Assembly (NCBI GenBank): GCA_030710605.1
Contig: CP092877.1
Location: 75,127,571-75,191,570 of the forward strand
Reading direction: 5' to 3'
Length of the DNA stretch: 64,000 bases
Source of the DNA: Cordylochernes scorpioides
Taxonomy: Eukaryota; Arthropoda; Arachnida; Pseudoscorpiones; Chernetidae
The position numbers and the translations under genes were made by a program. Of this stretch, positions 9,773 to 20,400 are shown one piece after another. The notes below the pieces were generated by a model. It made no database searches. It was not told the origin of the DNA and saw only the letters and a list, made by a program, of their open reading frames with translations. The first letter of the stretch is position 1. Each line of letters opens with the position of its first letter.

Positions 9773-10186
9773 AACGGTGTTCACCTAACAACTCTGAACA
9801 CTCGGATTTTCCTGGAAAATCTCTTAAAGATTTCTTGAAAAAGCCATGGTCCACATGTGCTGTGTGAGCAGAAGAGCTTAAATTGAATTGTTCCATTATA
9901 TGTATGTTCCATATGTAAATGCCTGTTTTCTTTCCTCTTTTCGCTCTCCACTTCTCCCATCTATATTTCCGATTTTTTTTCTTTTTTTTTTCCAAATCCA
10001 TATTCTTATTTTCCATAGGATTATTCAAATAATAATCTGTATATATTTATCATGTGTATATAATTTTTCTCCATTTTTACCCCTTTGTATATTTCCCACT
10101 TTCATAGGTTTCTCCGTCTTGTAACCCCAAGGAGAATCCTCTGTAAGACCTGTGTGTCTTAATAAAGGTTTTTGTGTGTGTGTATT

Positions 10187-10312
10187 TACAACAATGAATA
10201 ATATAAGTGAAGGTTATTCACATATAAAAACAAAGTGTCAATTGCAGGATTCGACCCCGGTTCATGGTTGTTGGGAATCGAGGGTTTTACCCACTCGTCC
10301 ACTGACTTATTT
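10187..10312 (-). mobile_element. SINE-B copy with tRNA-like head
   Basis: The minus strand from about 10310 reads GGACGAGTGGGTAAAACCCT as D-arm-like sequence, then a B-box-like GGGGTCGAATCC. Related copies are at 19194-19360 and 25714-25868. Confidence 0.6.
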
Positions 10313-10401
10313 GATTGTCCCAAGGCATCATCCCTATGTATGTTATTTACATACCTATAAATTTTTGACACAAAGCAAAAAGCGTCATATATATATATAA
10401 C

Positions 10402-10758
10402 TAGCGAATGTACCCGACTTCGCCCGGTTTTTACCCTAGTAAATGTTTGCCTAACGAACATTTGTTAAAACGATTTTAGAAAATTTTCACGGTGAATGGT
10501 TGTATGGTTTATGAATCTATCTAGTACAGACAGACACACATTTATATATATATATATATAATAATATAAATGAGTTTTAAAAATTGTAAAAAAAAAATCA
10601 TCGGCCGGGAATCGAACCCGGGTCGCCCGCGTGGCAGGCGAGCATTCTACCACTGAACCACTGATGCTTATAAGAAATGGCCATATTTGGGTATTTATTC
10701 CATTCACAAAAGCAAAAGATGACAGAATTGATTGTTGATGACTCTGATACTTGTATAT
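10402..10758 (-). mobile_element. Diverged Helitron-type element carrying a tRNA-Gly cassette
   Basis: The minus-strand end at about 10402 is a mutated version of the Helitron 3' terminus found elsewhere here (GGGTAAAA..., GC-rich hairpin, CTAG). Further in lies the tRNA-Gly sequence with the same flanks as at 23044 and 25581, ending near the ATATACAAGTATCAGAGTCA side. The link between terminus and cassette is by adjacency. Confidence 0.5.
10598..10667 (-). tRNA. tRNA-Gly (GCC)-like gene, acceptor arm imperfect
   Basis: The minus strand reads TGGTTCAGTGGTAGAATGCT for the D arm, anticodon loop CTGCCAC (anticodon GCC), B box GGTTCGATTCC, then a T run. Acceptor strands GCATCAG and CCGATGA pair at about five of seven positions, so it may be a pseudogene. 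It lies in a repeated cassette with copies at 23044, 25581, 57031 and 57531. Confidence 0.65.
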
Positions 10759-10769
10759 ATAATAATCAT

Positions 10770-11045
10770 ATGTAATTCTACTGTCCTATAAGCCTATGTC
10801 CATAGTTTTCCTGAATACCATTTCTTAGATTCCACCTTTCAGTGCAGCATATATAAACAGAATGATCCAATACAGTATTAGAACTCTAAGAAGCGGCTTG
10901 ATAGATTAGATTGGCAAAACCACTGGGAGAGTTCACCACTGATGAGCCAAGCCCTCCCAATAAATTTTTTCATCGCAGTAAGGACAGTAAAAGTTTGTAT
11001 TGTATATAAAAGAAACATTCGTGCTTTTAAATCTATTCATTTTAT
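10770..11045 (+). repeat. Family D copy
   Basis: Matches 1684-1950. GAAAC is mutated to CAAAAC, while CACTGATGAGCCAAGCCC is retained. Confidence 0.7.
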
Positions 11046-11104
11046 AAAATATTGGTTTTAAAAAGCAAATATACATGAATAAATATTTTAAAATACTATA
11101 TTTT

Positions 11105-11560
11105 ACACATATAAAGGTATTATAAAAAAGCCATCTCCTTATCGTGCAACTGAAAGTTTCTGATGGCTTGCGCCATCTATCGGAATAAATATCAACTATT
11201 CGCGTTGATTTTTAATTATTCCAGAATTGGCCAAATACCCATTCTTGATTAATCAAGAAAAGCTAACCACGGACACGTTTCGGGCCGTTGGCCCTCATCA
11301 GTGTGGTGCAAGCTCTACCTCAACGACCAAAAAACTGGTCATTCAGGCATCCTGAAAAATCATGAAACGGGCAGTTAAGGCCAGAATTGCGTGAGACATC
11401 TGGACTAATTAAAAATTCAACAAGAATAGTTTATATTTATTCCGATAGATGGCGCAAGCCATCAGAAACTTTCAGTTGCACGATAAGGAGATGCCTTTTT
11501 TATAATTTATGAACTTTATCCCAGTATAATATCAGATTTGTACTATATATTGCACATATA
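11105..11560. repeat. Family A element, palindromic, with hammerhead
   Basis: Outer arms (AAGCCATCTCCTTATCGTGC at the left; inverted at 11455-11505) flank a unique middle carrying a minus-strand hammerhead at 11266-11307. The right end continues with CCAGTATAATATCAGATTTG. Terminal repeats of Penelope elements are known to carry hammerheads; no coding sequence is present here. Confidence 0.75.
11266..11307 (-). ncRNA. Hammerhead ribozyme, type I order, very short stem III
   Basis: Minus strand: CTGATGAG (11301-11294), stem II GGGC/GCCC closed by CAACG, GAAAC (11281-11277), GT, then GTC (11274-11272). Stem I forms between ACCAC upstream and GTGGT downstream of the cleavage triplet, with one mismatch at the base. 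Stem III is two pairs (A-U, C-G) around a 2-nt loop, as in minimal Penelope/retrozyme hammerheads. Confidence 0.75.
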
Positions 11561-11817
11561 AAGGTATGAATAAAACAAAAAAGAATAAATCCATATAGCC
11601 AGAATATCAATCCAAAGTAGAAACGCTATTTTCTTATCTTCCAACAAGAATCCACTCCCAATCCTATCACAAAATGTCAGAATAAACGTGGGTTCTCTAC
11701 GTGTGATAAATTCTACCTTCCATATTTTTTTAACATTTTATCTATTTGAAATATATATTAAGGCAGTTTTTATATCTCTCGTTCCATCATTTCAGAATAA
11801 TTTTATGGATTTCTTTA

Positions 11818-12128
11818 GTTGCTTATTCCAAGTACACGTGGTACAGGCCATAATAATCATGGTGGGTAGAATTTGGCGACTGCTTTTACTGTAAGTGCAA
11901 CACATGTCTACACATATGAAAAGCAGTTCGATTTTGCACTTACAAATGTACCAGAGCCCCGTTTGGTTACTTGCACTCGCTGGTGAGGTTGGACTTTTGC
12001 AAGACTCGAGGGCCATTTGAGCTTTTTTTTTTTTTTTTTAACAGAAAAAAAGTGCCCAATGCGGGAATCGAACCCGGGTCGTAGCGGTCGAAAATTAACG
12101 GTTTAGACCATCCTTCCATCGGCTCCCA
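11818..12128 (-). mobile_element. SINE-A copy, nearly full length
   Basis: The minus strand runs from GGGAGCCGATGGAAGGATGG with B box GGTTCGATTCC to GTACTTGGAATAAGC. A pure T run of about 17 on the plus strand marks the linker. Confidence 0.85.
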
Positions 12129-12189
12129 CTTTATAGATATAAGTTCAAATCTATCGTTTTTGATTTAAAATAGAGCTCTATAATGTTAT

Positions 12190-12420
12190 GAATAGGTTTG
12201 ATCACAAATTCTAATGTTCTATAAACCTATGTTCATAGCTTTCTTTAATATCATTTTTAAGATTCCACACTCCAGTGTAGCATATATAAGCAGAATTGTC
12301 CAATACAATATTAGCGCTCTAAAAACAGTCTGGTGGATTAAATTGGCGAAACTGCTGAGAGGGTTCAACGCTGATGAACAAAGCTCTTCCATTTATTCAT
12401 CATTACTATAAGGTTGGTAT
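12190..12420 (+). repeat. Family D copy, degenerate
   Basis: Retains AAATTGGCGAAACTGC and GGGTTCAACGCTGATGAACA, so both core boxes are damaged. Confidence 0.6.
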
Positions 12421-12515
12421 AAAATTGTTTAATTTCAAAAAAAAAGCTAGAGGCTGCCTGGCCGGCATTCATATTTCTATAAAATAGACACTTCGGCCAG
12501 TTGGAGTTTTTTATT

Positions 12516-12558
12516 TTCTCAACGTTTCGACAAATATCTTTTGTCTTCGTCAGGAGAA
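12516..12558 (-). ncRNA. Hammerhead ribozyme (CUGACGA variant) overlapping the endonuclease stop codon
   Basis: Minus strand: stem I strand CTTCTC, CTGACGA (12553-12547 on the plus complement), an extra A, stem II GACAAA/TTTGTC, GAAAC, GTT, then GAGAA pairing with TTCTC. Stem III would be a single pair, so monomer activity is doubtful. The same motif occurs at 12852-12894 and 18126-18170. Confidence 0.6.
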
Positions 12559-12819
12559 GTATCTTGATACCCATCCCTCTAAAAATAATCTTTCCTTTTT
12601 AAATTTTATATTCCTGTGAAATATCTCAATATCATTCCAATCTGGCCTATGTCCTGAATATAATGAATGTTCCCCAATTTTGCTTAACGCCCTTCTCCCC
12701 AATAAACCCTGTTGGTGTTCCTTAATTCTGGTCTCTAAATTACGGCCGGTTTCTCCTACATAAATTTTGTCACATTCTGTGCATTTAATCCCATAAATTA
12801 CGTTATTTGGTTTTGATGT
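12550..12819 (-). pseudogene. Penelope-like GIY-YIG endonuclease domain (5' truncated)
   Basis: An uninterrupted 90-codon frame (stop included) begins with TSKPNNVIYGIKCTECDKIY and continues VGETGRNLETRIKEH. It has the GIY-YIG tyrosine (VIYGIKC), the YVGET motif and the catalytic-type arginine (GR...ETR). It then has HSLYSGHRPDW and a conserved glutamate (KKERLFLEG), the layout of the Penelope endonuclease C-terminal to the RT. No RT remains. The TGA stop at 12552-12550 lies inside the CTGACGA box of the following hammerhead. Confidence 0.8.
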
Positions 12820-12851
12820 TTAATTGTTGATTAATGTTTATTTTTATTTAC

Positions 12852-12894
12852 TTCTCCTGACGAAGACAAAATATATTTGTCGAAACGTTGAGAA
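12852..12894 (+). ncRNA. Hammerhead ribozyme (CUGACGA variant), inverted copy
   Basis: CTTCTC, CTGACGA, A, GACAAAATATATTTGTC, GAAAC, GTT, GAGAA. The core and stems I and II match the copy at 12516-12558, in opposite orientation. Confidence 0.6.
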
Positions 12895-13176
12895 AATAAA
12901 AAACTCTAACTGGCCGAAATGTCTATTTTTCATAGAAATTCAAAAAAAGAATCATACGCGTTAAAATAGTTCAAATTTCTAATAAAAGATGACGTGATAT
13001 TCCATCATATTAAGTAAAGTTGAATTTTAGAATATATATATATGCAATATAATTCCACCTTAATACGACATATATATATATACCTTTACATTGGATTTAA
13101 TTCATATTATAGATGACTATATTCACATATCCATATAAAATGTTCACATTTATCCACATTACAATAATCAAGGGGG

Positions 13177-13484
13177 GTCGGTGGAAGGCTGGTTAAACCG
13201 TTTGGTTTACGAACACTACGACCCGGGTTCGATCCCCGCATTGACACTTTTTCTGTTTAAAAAAAATAAAAATGCTCCAATGGCCCCCCGATTCTTGCAA
13301 AAGTCCAACACCACCAGTGAGTGCAAGTAACCAAACGGGGCTCTGGCACATTTGTAAGTGCAAAGTCGAACTGCTTTCACATGTGTAGACATGTGGTGCG
13401 CTTACAGTAAAAAGCAGTCGCTAACTACCCACCATGATTATCATGGCCTGTACCACGTGTACTAGGGATAAGCAAAAAAAAAAC
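13177..13484 (+). mobile_element. SINE-A copy, full length
   Basis: Starts GGGGTCGGTGGAAGGCTGG, B box GGTTCGATCCC, and ends CTAGGGATAAGC plus nine A. It is one of the best-preserved copies. Confidence 0.9.
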
Positions 13485-13564
13485 AATATGCAAAAAGGTG
13501 TATAAGCAAGCGAAGTGGTAATGGATATTGTTTAGACCTCTCTAGAAGAATTTCATACCTTTTA

Positions 13565-14095
13565 TCCCTATATATATAAAAGTCAGTGTATGTATGTATG
13601 TATGTTTGTCGGCTATACACGTCCACAATACGTAACTAATCGGACTGAAATTTTAACAGTATACAGAGTAGAAACTGGAAAAACCTATAGTGAAAATTTT
13701 AAGTCTCTATCCCGAATATTCGTCGAGTTATTTGCAAATTTGCGTTGCAAATTTGCCCTTTTGCTCGCAGCAGCACCTCTAGCGGTGAGGATGGGAGGTA
13801 ATATCAGCTGACCTAATGTACATGTAAAGTTTGGAGTAGGACGTTTCACAAGAGTGACATCCACGGCGCAATTTAAAATTGTAAAGAATAGTATTTGAAA
13901 ATCAAAATAATAGAATTTTCAAATATCGTTGTGAAAATTTACATTTTATTTTTATATTTTAAAAACACAAAGTTTGGAGCGAAACGTTTCATAAGAGTGA
14001 CATATACAGGGCCAATTTATAATTGTAACGAATAGTATTTGAATAAAAACATTTAATCGGGTTAAACCCGGGCGTTGTCCAGGTCAATCAGCTAG
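13565..14095 (+). mobile_element. Non-autonomous Helitron, apparently complete
   Basis: Begins TCCCTATATATATAAAAGTC after an A and ends with a GC hairpin (CCCGGGCG...) followed by GGTCAATCAGCTAG before a T. This fits Helitron rules: 5' TC, 3' CTRR with a subterminal hairpin, and insertion between A and T. No Rep/helicase coding is present. Confidence 0.75.
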
Positions 14096-14209
14096 TTAAA
14101 AATATAATTCTGATTTTAATACATATTCTTCTTTGAAAAATATTCATCGTCATTCACCAACAAAATATTGGAAATGATATTAATGTAAATTATACTACTT
14201 ACACGCATA

Positions 14210-14262
14210 ATTCGCCTCTCCCGTCAAAATAGACGCTAAAACTAAACGTTATCTATTGCTGG
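14210..14262 (+). repeat. Family E fragment
   Basis: CGCCTCTCCCGTCAAAATAG matches one arm of the palindrome at 26219-26420. Confidence 0.5.
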
Positions 14263-14290
14263 AAGAGGCTACATTCATTTTATATATTTA

Positions 14291-14730
14291 CTAGCCGAAT
14301 GACCCGGGCAACGCCCGTGTTTTACCCGATTGTGAATGTTTTGATTCAAATACTATTTGTTACAATTATAATTTGGCGCCTTAAATAAATGCATATGTTA
14401 GTTAATAACTATAGCCTATGTGCTTTATCTGTCTATGTACTGTTGGCTTCCGTAGGCGTATTTACTGAGAAAAAGGAAAAAGAGGATTCCATTTGGTTAT
14501 TATCTAATATATGCATTTATTTAAGGAGCGACCCGCTCCAACACAATAGTTACAAAGACGAAATAGCGAGGGGGGCATGATGGGGGGGAGGCAAAGGTGG
14601 CGTGACCGTAGCCCTCCAATAGGAGGGCGCCATTCCAAAAAAAAAAAGCAAACGTTGACAGAGATGAAAACTGATGACTGATTGATTAGGAGATGAGGAA
14701 TGACGCTCGTAACTGTATATAGAATTTTCT
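14291..14730 (-). mobile_element. Helitron-type element with a tRNA-cassette flank but no tRNA
   Basis: The minus-strand 3' terminus (CTAG at 14294-14291, hairpin ACGGGCGTTGCCCGGGTC) is well preserved. At the far end, 14650-14725 resembles the 5' flank of the tRNA-Gly cassette (GCAAACGTTGACAGAG, CTCGTAACTGTATATA). The tRNA itself appears deleted at a poly(A) tract near 14640. Confidence 0.5.
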
Positions 14731-14734
14731 CCCG

Positions 14735-14872
14735 GACGGGGTTCTGGCATATTTGTAAGTATAAAAATCGGACTGCTTTTGACATGTGTAGACATGTGGT
14801 GCATTTACAATAAAAGCAATCGTTTAGTATCCACCATGATTATCATGGCATGTACCACGTGTACTAAGAATT
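14735..14872 (+). mobile_element. SINE-A 3' portion
   Basis: Contains GGGGTTCTGGCATATTTG through TGTACCACGTGTACTAAG. The head is missing. Confidence 0.75.
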
Positions 14873-14998
14873 ATTTTAAAAAAAGATTTTCTCGGCAAAA
14901 TCCCCACACATCTACACACAATTCTATAAGACTAACAAATTACCCCTTCTATATAAATAAACACTCACTTTAACCATTTAGTCTTTATTTCAAATAAG

Positions 14999-15000
<2 letters not shown>

Positions 15001-15053
<53 letters not shown>
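15001..15053. repeat. (AT)n microsatellite
   Basis: About 22 uninterrupted AT units. Confidence 0.95.
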
Positions 15054-15057
<4 letters not shown>

Positions 15058-15394
15058 GAATATGTAAATATAAAGAGAGATATGTAAATTTTGTCTTTAT
15101 CTAAACACAAAAATGGCATTTATACAATGTTTCAAAGTAAATTGATAAAATAGAGAGAGAGCGTTTAAGATAATTTTAGTGAAACAGAAGTAGTAAATTG
15201 TAGTTAATGAGTAAATAATGGACAAAATTACTTTTTCTTTATCTGTAATGATGTCAAAATGGCATTTCTATTGAATTTAGAATGTAACCAAATTGTCTTC
15301 TAAAGTGTTCCCTTGTTATTCCCGACTCACTGTTCTGTTCTTGTTAGTTTCTGGAGTGAGGAGTTGACCTTGTTTAATTGATACCATATTATTT

Positions 15395-15590
15395 GACTTT
15401 TTCTAGTGGAACAGAAATCAACTAATCGTGGATGTCTTTTCTTGATTTATCAAGAAATTGGGTTGGCCAAATATCAGGGAACAGGCTAAATCAAAGTTTA
15501 GTTTATTTCTGTTACACTAGATAACGCTCTGTCGTCTAAAAAGCACATTTGCTACAGGTCAGGATAGGTCTACTTTAATATCTACATATA
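15395..15590. repeat. Family B fragment, inverted arms
   Basis: TAGTGGAACAGAAATCAACT at the left and an imperfect inverse at the right flank a short middle (GGTTGGCCAAATATCAGGG). The GCGCCATCT motif is decayed. Confidence 0.55.
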
Positions 15591-15626
15591 TGTAGACAAA
15601 ATATTCTTTATTTAAATATATATATA

Positions 15627-15925
15627 TGTGACAATATAATAATAATAAGGTGGGGAAAGAGAAATAAGGACACCACAAATTGGTAGAGGAATTCTAGACA
15701 ACCAGAGAGAGATAGGCGGGCCAGCCACCGCTGAGCGGCCGGCCGTTCCGTGTCGAACACAATATCCTCCAACTGTCTTAATTAGTCCTGAGGTTCAAAG
15801 AAACGGCCCTGTGGTCGCCCCCTGGAATGTCGCTGGTGTCTCAGATGACTGGACTTTAGCTGCTGTCTCTCTCTGGGCTGACTCTAGGTTTACTTTATTA
15901 TTCCTGGAAGAGTAATATTATGACA
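15627..15925 (+). repeat. Repeat family R (unclassified, ~290 bp)
   Basis: Shared with 52380-52683 (minus) and 60763-61055 (plus). It starts ATATGTGACAATATAATAAT, has a GC-rich core (GGCCGGCCGTTCCGTGTCG) and ends TTATTATTCCTGGAAGAGTA. No coding potential or clear terminal repeat class. Confidence 0.65.
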
Positions 15926-15939
15926 TATATATATAAATA

Positions 15940-16025
15940 TATATGTGGCAATATAATAAGGTGGGAAGAGAAATAATCACACCACAAGTTGGAAGAGGAA
16001 CCCAGGAAACCAGAGAGAGAGAGGT
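15940..16025 (+). repeat. Repeat family R, 5' fragment
   Basis: Repeats ATATATGTGGCAATATAATA through ACCAGAGAGAGAGAG, directly after the full R copy. Confidence 0.6.
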
Positions 16026-16139
16026 AGTTTCTACTGTAGATAGAATAAATAAATGCATTTGCTACGGTATATTCTTAATTTATAGTTATATTTAGAATGC
16101 ATAAAAGTAAAAGATACAAATTATAATAAAGAGAGAAAT

Positions 16140-16275
16140 TGTAGAAACGACATTTGAAAATTATCCCGCATGTGTTTCTTTTGAACGAAAAATCGAAATT
16201 TATTTTAAGGAGAAATAACGATTATTTCTATTTTAGGGATGAAGTATGAAAAGATGAATTGTGAAGAGTAATGAT
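16140..16275 (+). repeat. Family F diverged copy
   Basis: GAAAAATCGAAATTTATTTT and GGGATGAAGTATGAAAAGAT correspond to one arm of 4378-4632. Confidence 0.4.
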
Positions 16276-16965
16276 AAACGGAAAAATAAGGTTAAGGTTA
16301 GAAATAGAGACAAATTTTCTAATAAAGAGAGAAATAATTAATATATTTTTCATATACATAATATTTTACTAATATATTTCCAAATTCTATCGACTATTTT
16401 AATTAGTTTTGAGATCTTTGTAAAAAAAAAATCAATTATAGAAAATGAACAAAAAAAAAGTAAAGATAACGATTTAAAATTTGACCAAAAATCTTTTTTT
16501 GTTTCAAATGTTGAAATGATGAACTTATGATGAACCTAATTTACTAAAATTCTTTTCAAAGAACAAAATCTTTTTTTTTCCACAGAAATTAGGTTTTGAG
16601 GTAAGTAGTAAAATAACAAAGTAGTATTTTTATTTTTCATTGAGAAAAACCTTTTTGTTATTTGACCAGTTTTATTGATATTTTTAAATGAAACAATATT
16701 TATTTTAACGTTGCCCGATACTAATTTAATTTTTTTTATGATGCTTTAGCGATTACATTTCTAATTACACTTTTTTTTTAACAAACCGCAATTAGATTTT
16801 AAAACGGCTAATATTATTTTTACCTCTTTTTATATAATTACTAAAATCTTTTGTTCTAATAAAGCTTTGAAATCAAAACAATTATTAAGCTTTTTATTAC
16901 AAATATGTATATTTAAATAAATATACATCATATTTTGAAAATAGAACAATCCATAAATAAATCTT
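16276..16965. other. No feature seen
   Basis: Very AT-rich with many homopolymer runs. No repeat or ORF recognised. Confidence 0.4.
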
Positions 16966-16969
16966 TAAT

Positions 16970-17125
16970 TAAAAAGACATATATAGGATCAAAATATCAT
17001 TTATTTTACCAATATTTCAGTTGGCTGAACACCAACCTTTATTAAGGTGTTATAACATATTTAAACGGTTATTTGGTAAAATAAATGATATTTTGATCCA
17101 ATATATGCCTTTTTAATTAAATATA
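16970..17125. repeat. Family P3 fold-back repeat
   Basis: AATTAAAAAGACATATATAG at the left and ATATATGCCTTTTTAATTAA at the right are inverted ends. TACCAATATTTCAGTTGGCT lies inside. Confidence 0.7.
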
Positions 17126-17844
17126 CATCATGTCTAATATGATGAACTTGCGCGCCATTAATTTTGATACATCATGTATAATTGAATTTTTATTAAAAAA
17201 ATATCTAAAATTCGTATATACCTTTATTTAAAATATAGACGAATGTATAAAATATTTTAAAGAATATGAAAGAAAGTCGTTACAATGAGATATAAAATTT
17301 TGATATCGTATGCTATTTTAAAACCTTTCTATTTCATATTCAACAAAGAAGTCGTCTGAAAAAAATAAAAAAGTATAAATAAAATACAATGTATTGTGTA
17401 TAGCGAATAATAGCTCTTCGAACACAATACATAACGTATTTATCACGTCAATAAAGAAATGAAAAATGGGAAAGCACGCTGTGAATATGATTTATCATTT
17501 ATACGTTGATGTGAAAATTGGCTAGAAAATTGATACAAAATTCTCCCTATTTGTATTCCAAAGTTTAGACTTTGTAACATTTCTTTTATATATGTAAGGT
17601 TATTGAATATAAATTTACATTTAACTCTTTTTCCTATTTATTTTCTTATACAAGATTTTTTTTTTATAAATAGTTTTGACATTTCGGTAACAGGGTTGTA
17701 ACTATCTTCAGACAAGAGTACAGAATGAGAAATTTTACCACAGTATGTTTTAAATAGTTAATGCTATCAAATGTGTGAACAATTATCTTCTTATCTGCTA
17801 TCTTGTTTACACACTTGACAACAGTAACTATTCAAACATGAAAA
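17126..17844. other. No gene seen
   Basis: AT-rich. A weak Penelope-like string (GTCTGAAGATAGTTACAACC on the minus strand near 17715) lacks a stem II. Confidence 0.35.
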
Positions 17845-18062
17845 AATGGTACAAATGTGATATTGTACTGGGATAAGGTGCATAAATAAAGAAAAAAGCA
17901 TCTCCTTATCGTGCAACTGAAAGTTGCTGATGGCTTGCGCCATCTATCGGAATAAATATCAACTATTCTCGAGTATCAACGAGAATAGTTGATATTTATT
18001 CCGATAGATGGCGAAAGCCATCAGCAACTTTCAGTTGCACGATAAGAAGATGCCTTTTTCTT
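17845..18062. repeat. Family A palindrome
   Basis: Arms 17889-17968 and 17976-18056 are near-perfect inverted copies (CATCTCCTTATCGTGCAACT outward, GAATAGTTGATATTTATTCC inward) with almost no spacer. The ribozyme-bearing middle of other A copies is missing. Confidence 0.85.
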
Positions 18063-18064
18063 AA

Positions 18065-18175
18065 TATTTAAAACATATTTATATAAAAAATAGACACTTC
18101 GGCCAGTTGGAGTTTTTATTTTTATTTTTTCAACGTTTCGACAAAAATCTTTTGTCTTCGTCAGGAGAAGTAAAT
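18065..18175 (-). repeat. Penelope-like element 2 terminal-repeat fragment with hammerhead
   Basis: Same sequence as 12480-12560 (minus): GACACTTCGGCCAGTTGGAG, then the hammerhead (CTGACGA, GACAAAAGATTTTTGTC, GAAAC) at 18126-18170. Confidence 0.65.
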
Positions 18176-18374
18176 AAAAATAAAGCATTTGTTGGCAAGG
18201 CGTTAAAAATTATACAAGAATTGCGAGAGGAAAATATTAATGTACATCGGTATAGAGAACACCTCTCCCTATAAATTTACCTCAGTATGATACAAACGTT
18301 AATTTAGGATTTTTTCTTAATTATTTTTTATAAGAAATGAAATCATCAAAGCACTAATGTGTATTTTACACATA

Positions 18375-18625
18375 AAAAAACAAACTTCTACTGTCCTTAA
18401 TGCGATGACAAAAATATATTAAGAGGGCTTGGCTCATCAGTGGTGAACCCTTCCAGCGGTTTCACCAATTTAATCTACCAGACCACTTCTTAGAGCTCTA
18501 ATACTGTATTGGATCATTCTGATTATATATGTTGCACTGAAGGTTTGGATATATAAACAGAATGATCCAATACAATATTAGAGCTCTAAAAAGCGGTCTG
18601 GTAGATTAAATTGGCGAAACCGCTC
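18375..18625. repeat. Family D, two head-to-head copies
   Basis: A minus copy (18375-18535), with core AATTGGTGAAACCGC and CACTGATGAGCCAAGCC, faces a truncated plus copy ending at AAATTGGCGAAACCGCTCG. Confidence 0.7.
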
Positions 18626-18953
18626 GTAAATCGACGCAATTATCCCTAGCCGGGTATATCGCGTTTTGTGTTAAAAAAAATACTAAATGATCTTTTTACA
18701 AAAATAAATTCTAAAATGTATTATTGAAATGTCTTCTCACGGACGTGACTGTTTACAGACAAAATTGAAGTTGAAGAGCAGAATATTTTCTGGAAAGCTT
18801 ACAAAAACCAAAATTAAAAGAATTCAACCTATTTATTTAAGAGATTGCACTAAAGAGTTTTAGACTGAATATTTGATGCAAATGAGGTTTCTTTTACGCT
18901 TAAATAAACGACCAATTACAGACCAAATTTGCATATCTACGCTTCAATTGCAT

Positions 18954-19053
18954 NNNNNNNNNNNNNNNNNNNNNNNNNNNNNNNNNNNNNNNNNNNNNNN
19001 NNNNNNNNNNNNNNNNNNNNNNNNNNNNNNNNNNNNNNNNNNNNNNNNNNNNN
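18954..19053. other. Assembly gap (100 N)
   Basis: Exactly 100 N, the usual placeholder for a gap of unknown size. Continuity across it is not established. Confidence 0.98.
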
Positions 19054-19193
19054 ATATCAATTAATAAACATAAGAACTTTTCAAAGTTATTATTTTTACC
19101 TGAAAAAATATCGAAATCAGTGAATATAAAATAGATTGCTATCTAGATAGAGAATCGAATTATTCATAATTTATTTCCCCAAAATCACTATAT

Positions 19194-19360
19194 TAGGTAC
19201 CACTCAAAAATAGCAACCTAGTTTATGATATTTACAAAAATGGTTATTAATATGTGAAGGTTATTCACATACGTATTAAACAAAATGTTAAAGTGGGATT
19301 CAATCCCGGTTCATGGCTGTCGGGAATCGAGGGTGTTACCCACTCGTTCACCTAATTGTA
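19194..19360 (-). mobile_element. SINE-B copy
   Basis: Minus strand: GAACGAGTGGGTAACACCCT, CGATTCCCGACAGCCATGAA, then CCGGGATTGAATCCC in B-box position. The 3' part is shared with 25714-25868. Confidence 0.65.
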
Positions 19361-19469
19361 TTTCTTTTTATATATACATTCATGGATACATTTTTTTTAG
19401 TTCTGTTAGTTTTTGCAACGTAAAAAAAAAGGGGGGGAGGGGGGATGTTTTTAACCATTAATGAGTCAT

Positions 19470-19795
19470 CAAATTACAAAACTATTTTAGAGGCGTAATA
19501 TTCTTTTTAAAATAAAACAATTTCTACTGTCCTTACTGCAATGGAAAATTTGAAGGGAGGGCCTGGCTCATCAGTGGTGAACCCTCCCAGCGGTTTCGCC
19601 AGTTTAATCTACCATACCGCTGTTATTTTGCATTTTTGGAACTTCCTTTTATAGTGATACTGATGCTTGACTCTTCGAATGGGTATTTTAGATGAACTAT
19701 GGACATAAGAAATTGTTTTATTTTAAAAAGAATATTACGCCTCTAAAATAGTTTTGTAATTTGATAACAGATGGCGCGCTAGTGCATCGTAAAAT
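19470..19795. repeat. Family C, palindromic copy
   Basis: A minus-oriented C unit with an intact core (CTGGCGAAACCGCTGGGAGG, CTGATGAGCCAGGCC) is followed by an inverted end with AGATGGCGCGCTAGTGC. Confidence 0.75.
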
Positions 19796-20142
19796 AAGTT
19801 AATGAGTCATACTTTCCCAATAAATTTTCTTTTTTTTTTTTCATCTCAGAAAGGAAATTAGTAGAAATGGCTTTATTTTTAATAATGAAAGGAGAGTAAA
19901 TTTCACGGTAATAGCATCAAGATATGCAAATTTGTTGGACGTTCTATTTACATATTGTAATATATTTGCATAATGAAAAATATTCAACAAGGTATTCTAT
20001 ATATATAAGTAGATTGAAAACTGAACCAATTTAAAAAACGAGTCAACGGAAAAATTAGGGATAATATAAATATCAGAATCCAATATTGACAAATGTATAA
20101 AATTTTGATAATATATTTATATGAATTATTTATTCTTTCTAG

Positions 20143-20400
20143 CATGTACATTCATGAACGAAATTTAAGGAAGTGGTAAGTCTTTGATATCGCTGGTCGT
20201 CTGTTTTTTTAAGGACACTGTGTATTTTGTTCACACTTGGTTATCTCGTGTGTCTTCAATAAAGGTCACTGTAATATCTTTCAGAGTTATTATCTGAATC
20301 CCAATATACATGCTAAAAGGTACAACTTCTTTAAGTTTTGTCTATGAGTGTATATTGGTTATCTCGTGTGTCTTCAATAAAGGTCACTGTAATACTTAAT
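20143..20400 (-). repeat. 123-bp repeat units (about two)
   Basis: The minus strand carries TACACTCATGGACAAAACTT-like ends and the CAGTGACCTTTATTGAAGAC core. A spacer (ATCGCTGGTCGTCTG) at the left resembles the tail at 33575. Confidence 0.75.

Larger units (their letters stand above)
12430..12930 (-). mobile_element. Penelope-like element 2: truncated copy with inverted terminal-repeat fragments
   Basis: A GIY-YIG coding segment (12819 to 12550, minus) is followed by a terminal repeat with a hammerhead. On the other side, an inverted copy of the same terminal repeat (12845-12920, plus) abuts the truncated 5' end. Inverted partial terminal repeats of this kind are typical of Penelope insertions. 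Confidence 0.75.

Noticed and set aside
10186-10707. Minus-strand open frames covering tRNA-like sequences
   Set aside because: They run through a SINE-B head and a tRNA-Gly cassette; no protein motif.
17680-17720. Possible hammerhead (CTGAAGA ... CCGAAATG on the minus strand)
   Set aside because: The intervening sequence GTTACAACCCTGTTAC is a direct, not inverted, repeat, so stem II cannot form.
18873-19123. ORFs spanning the N run
   Set aside because: They are artefacts of translating the 100-N gap.
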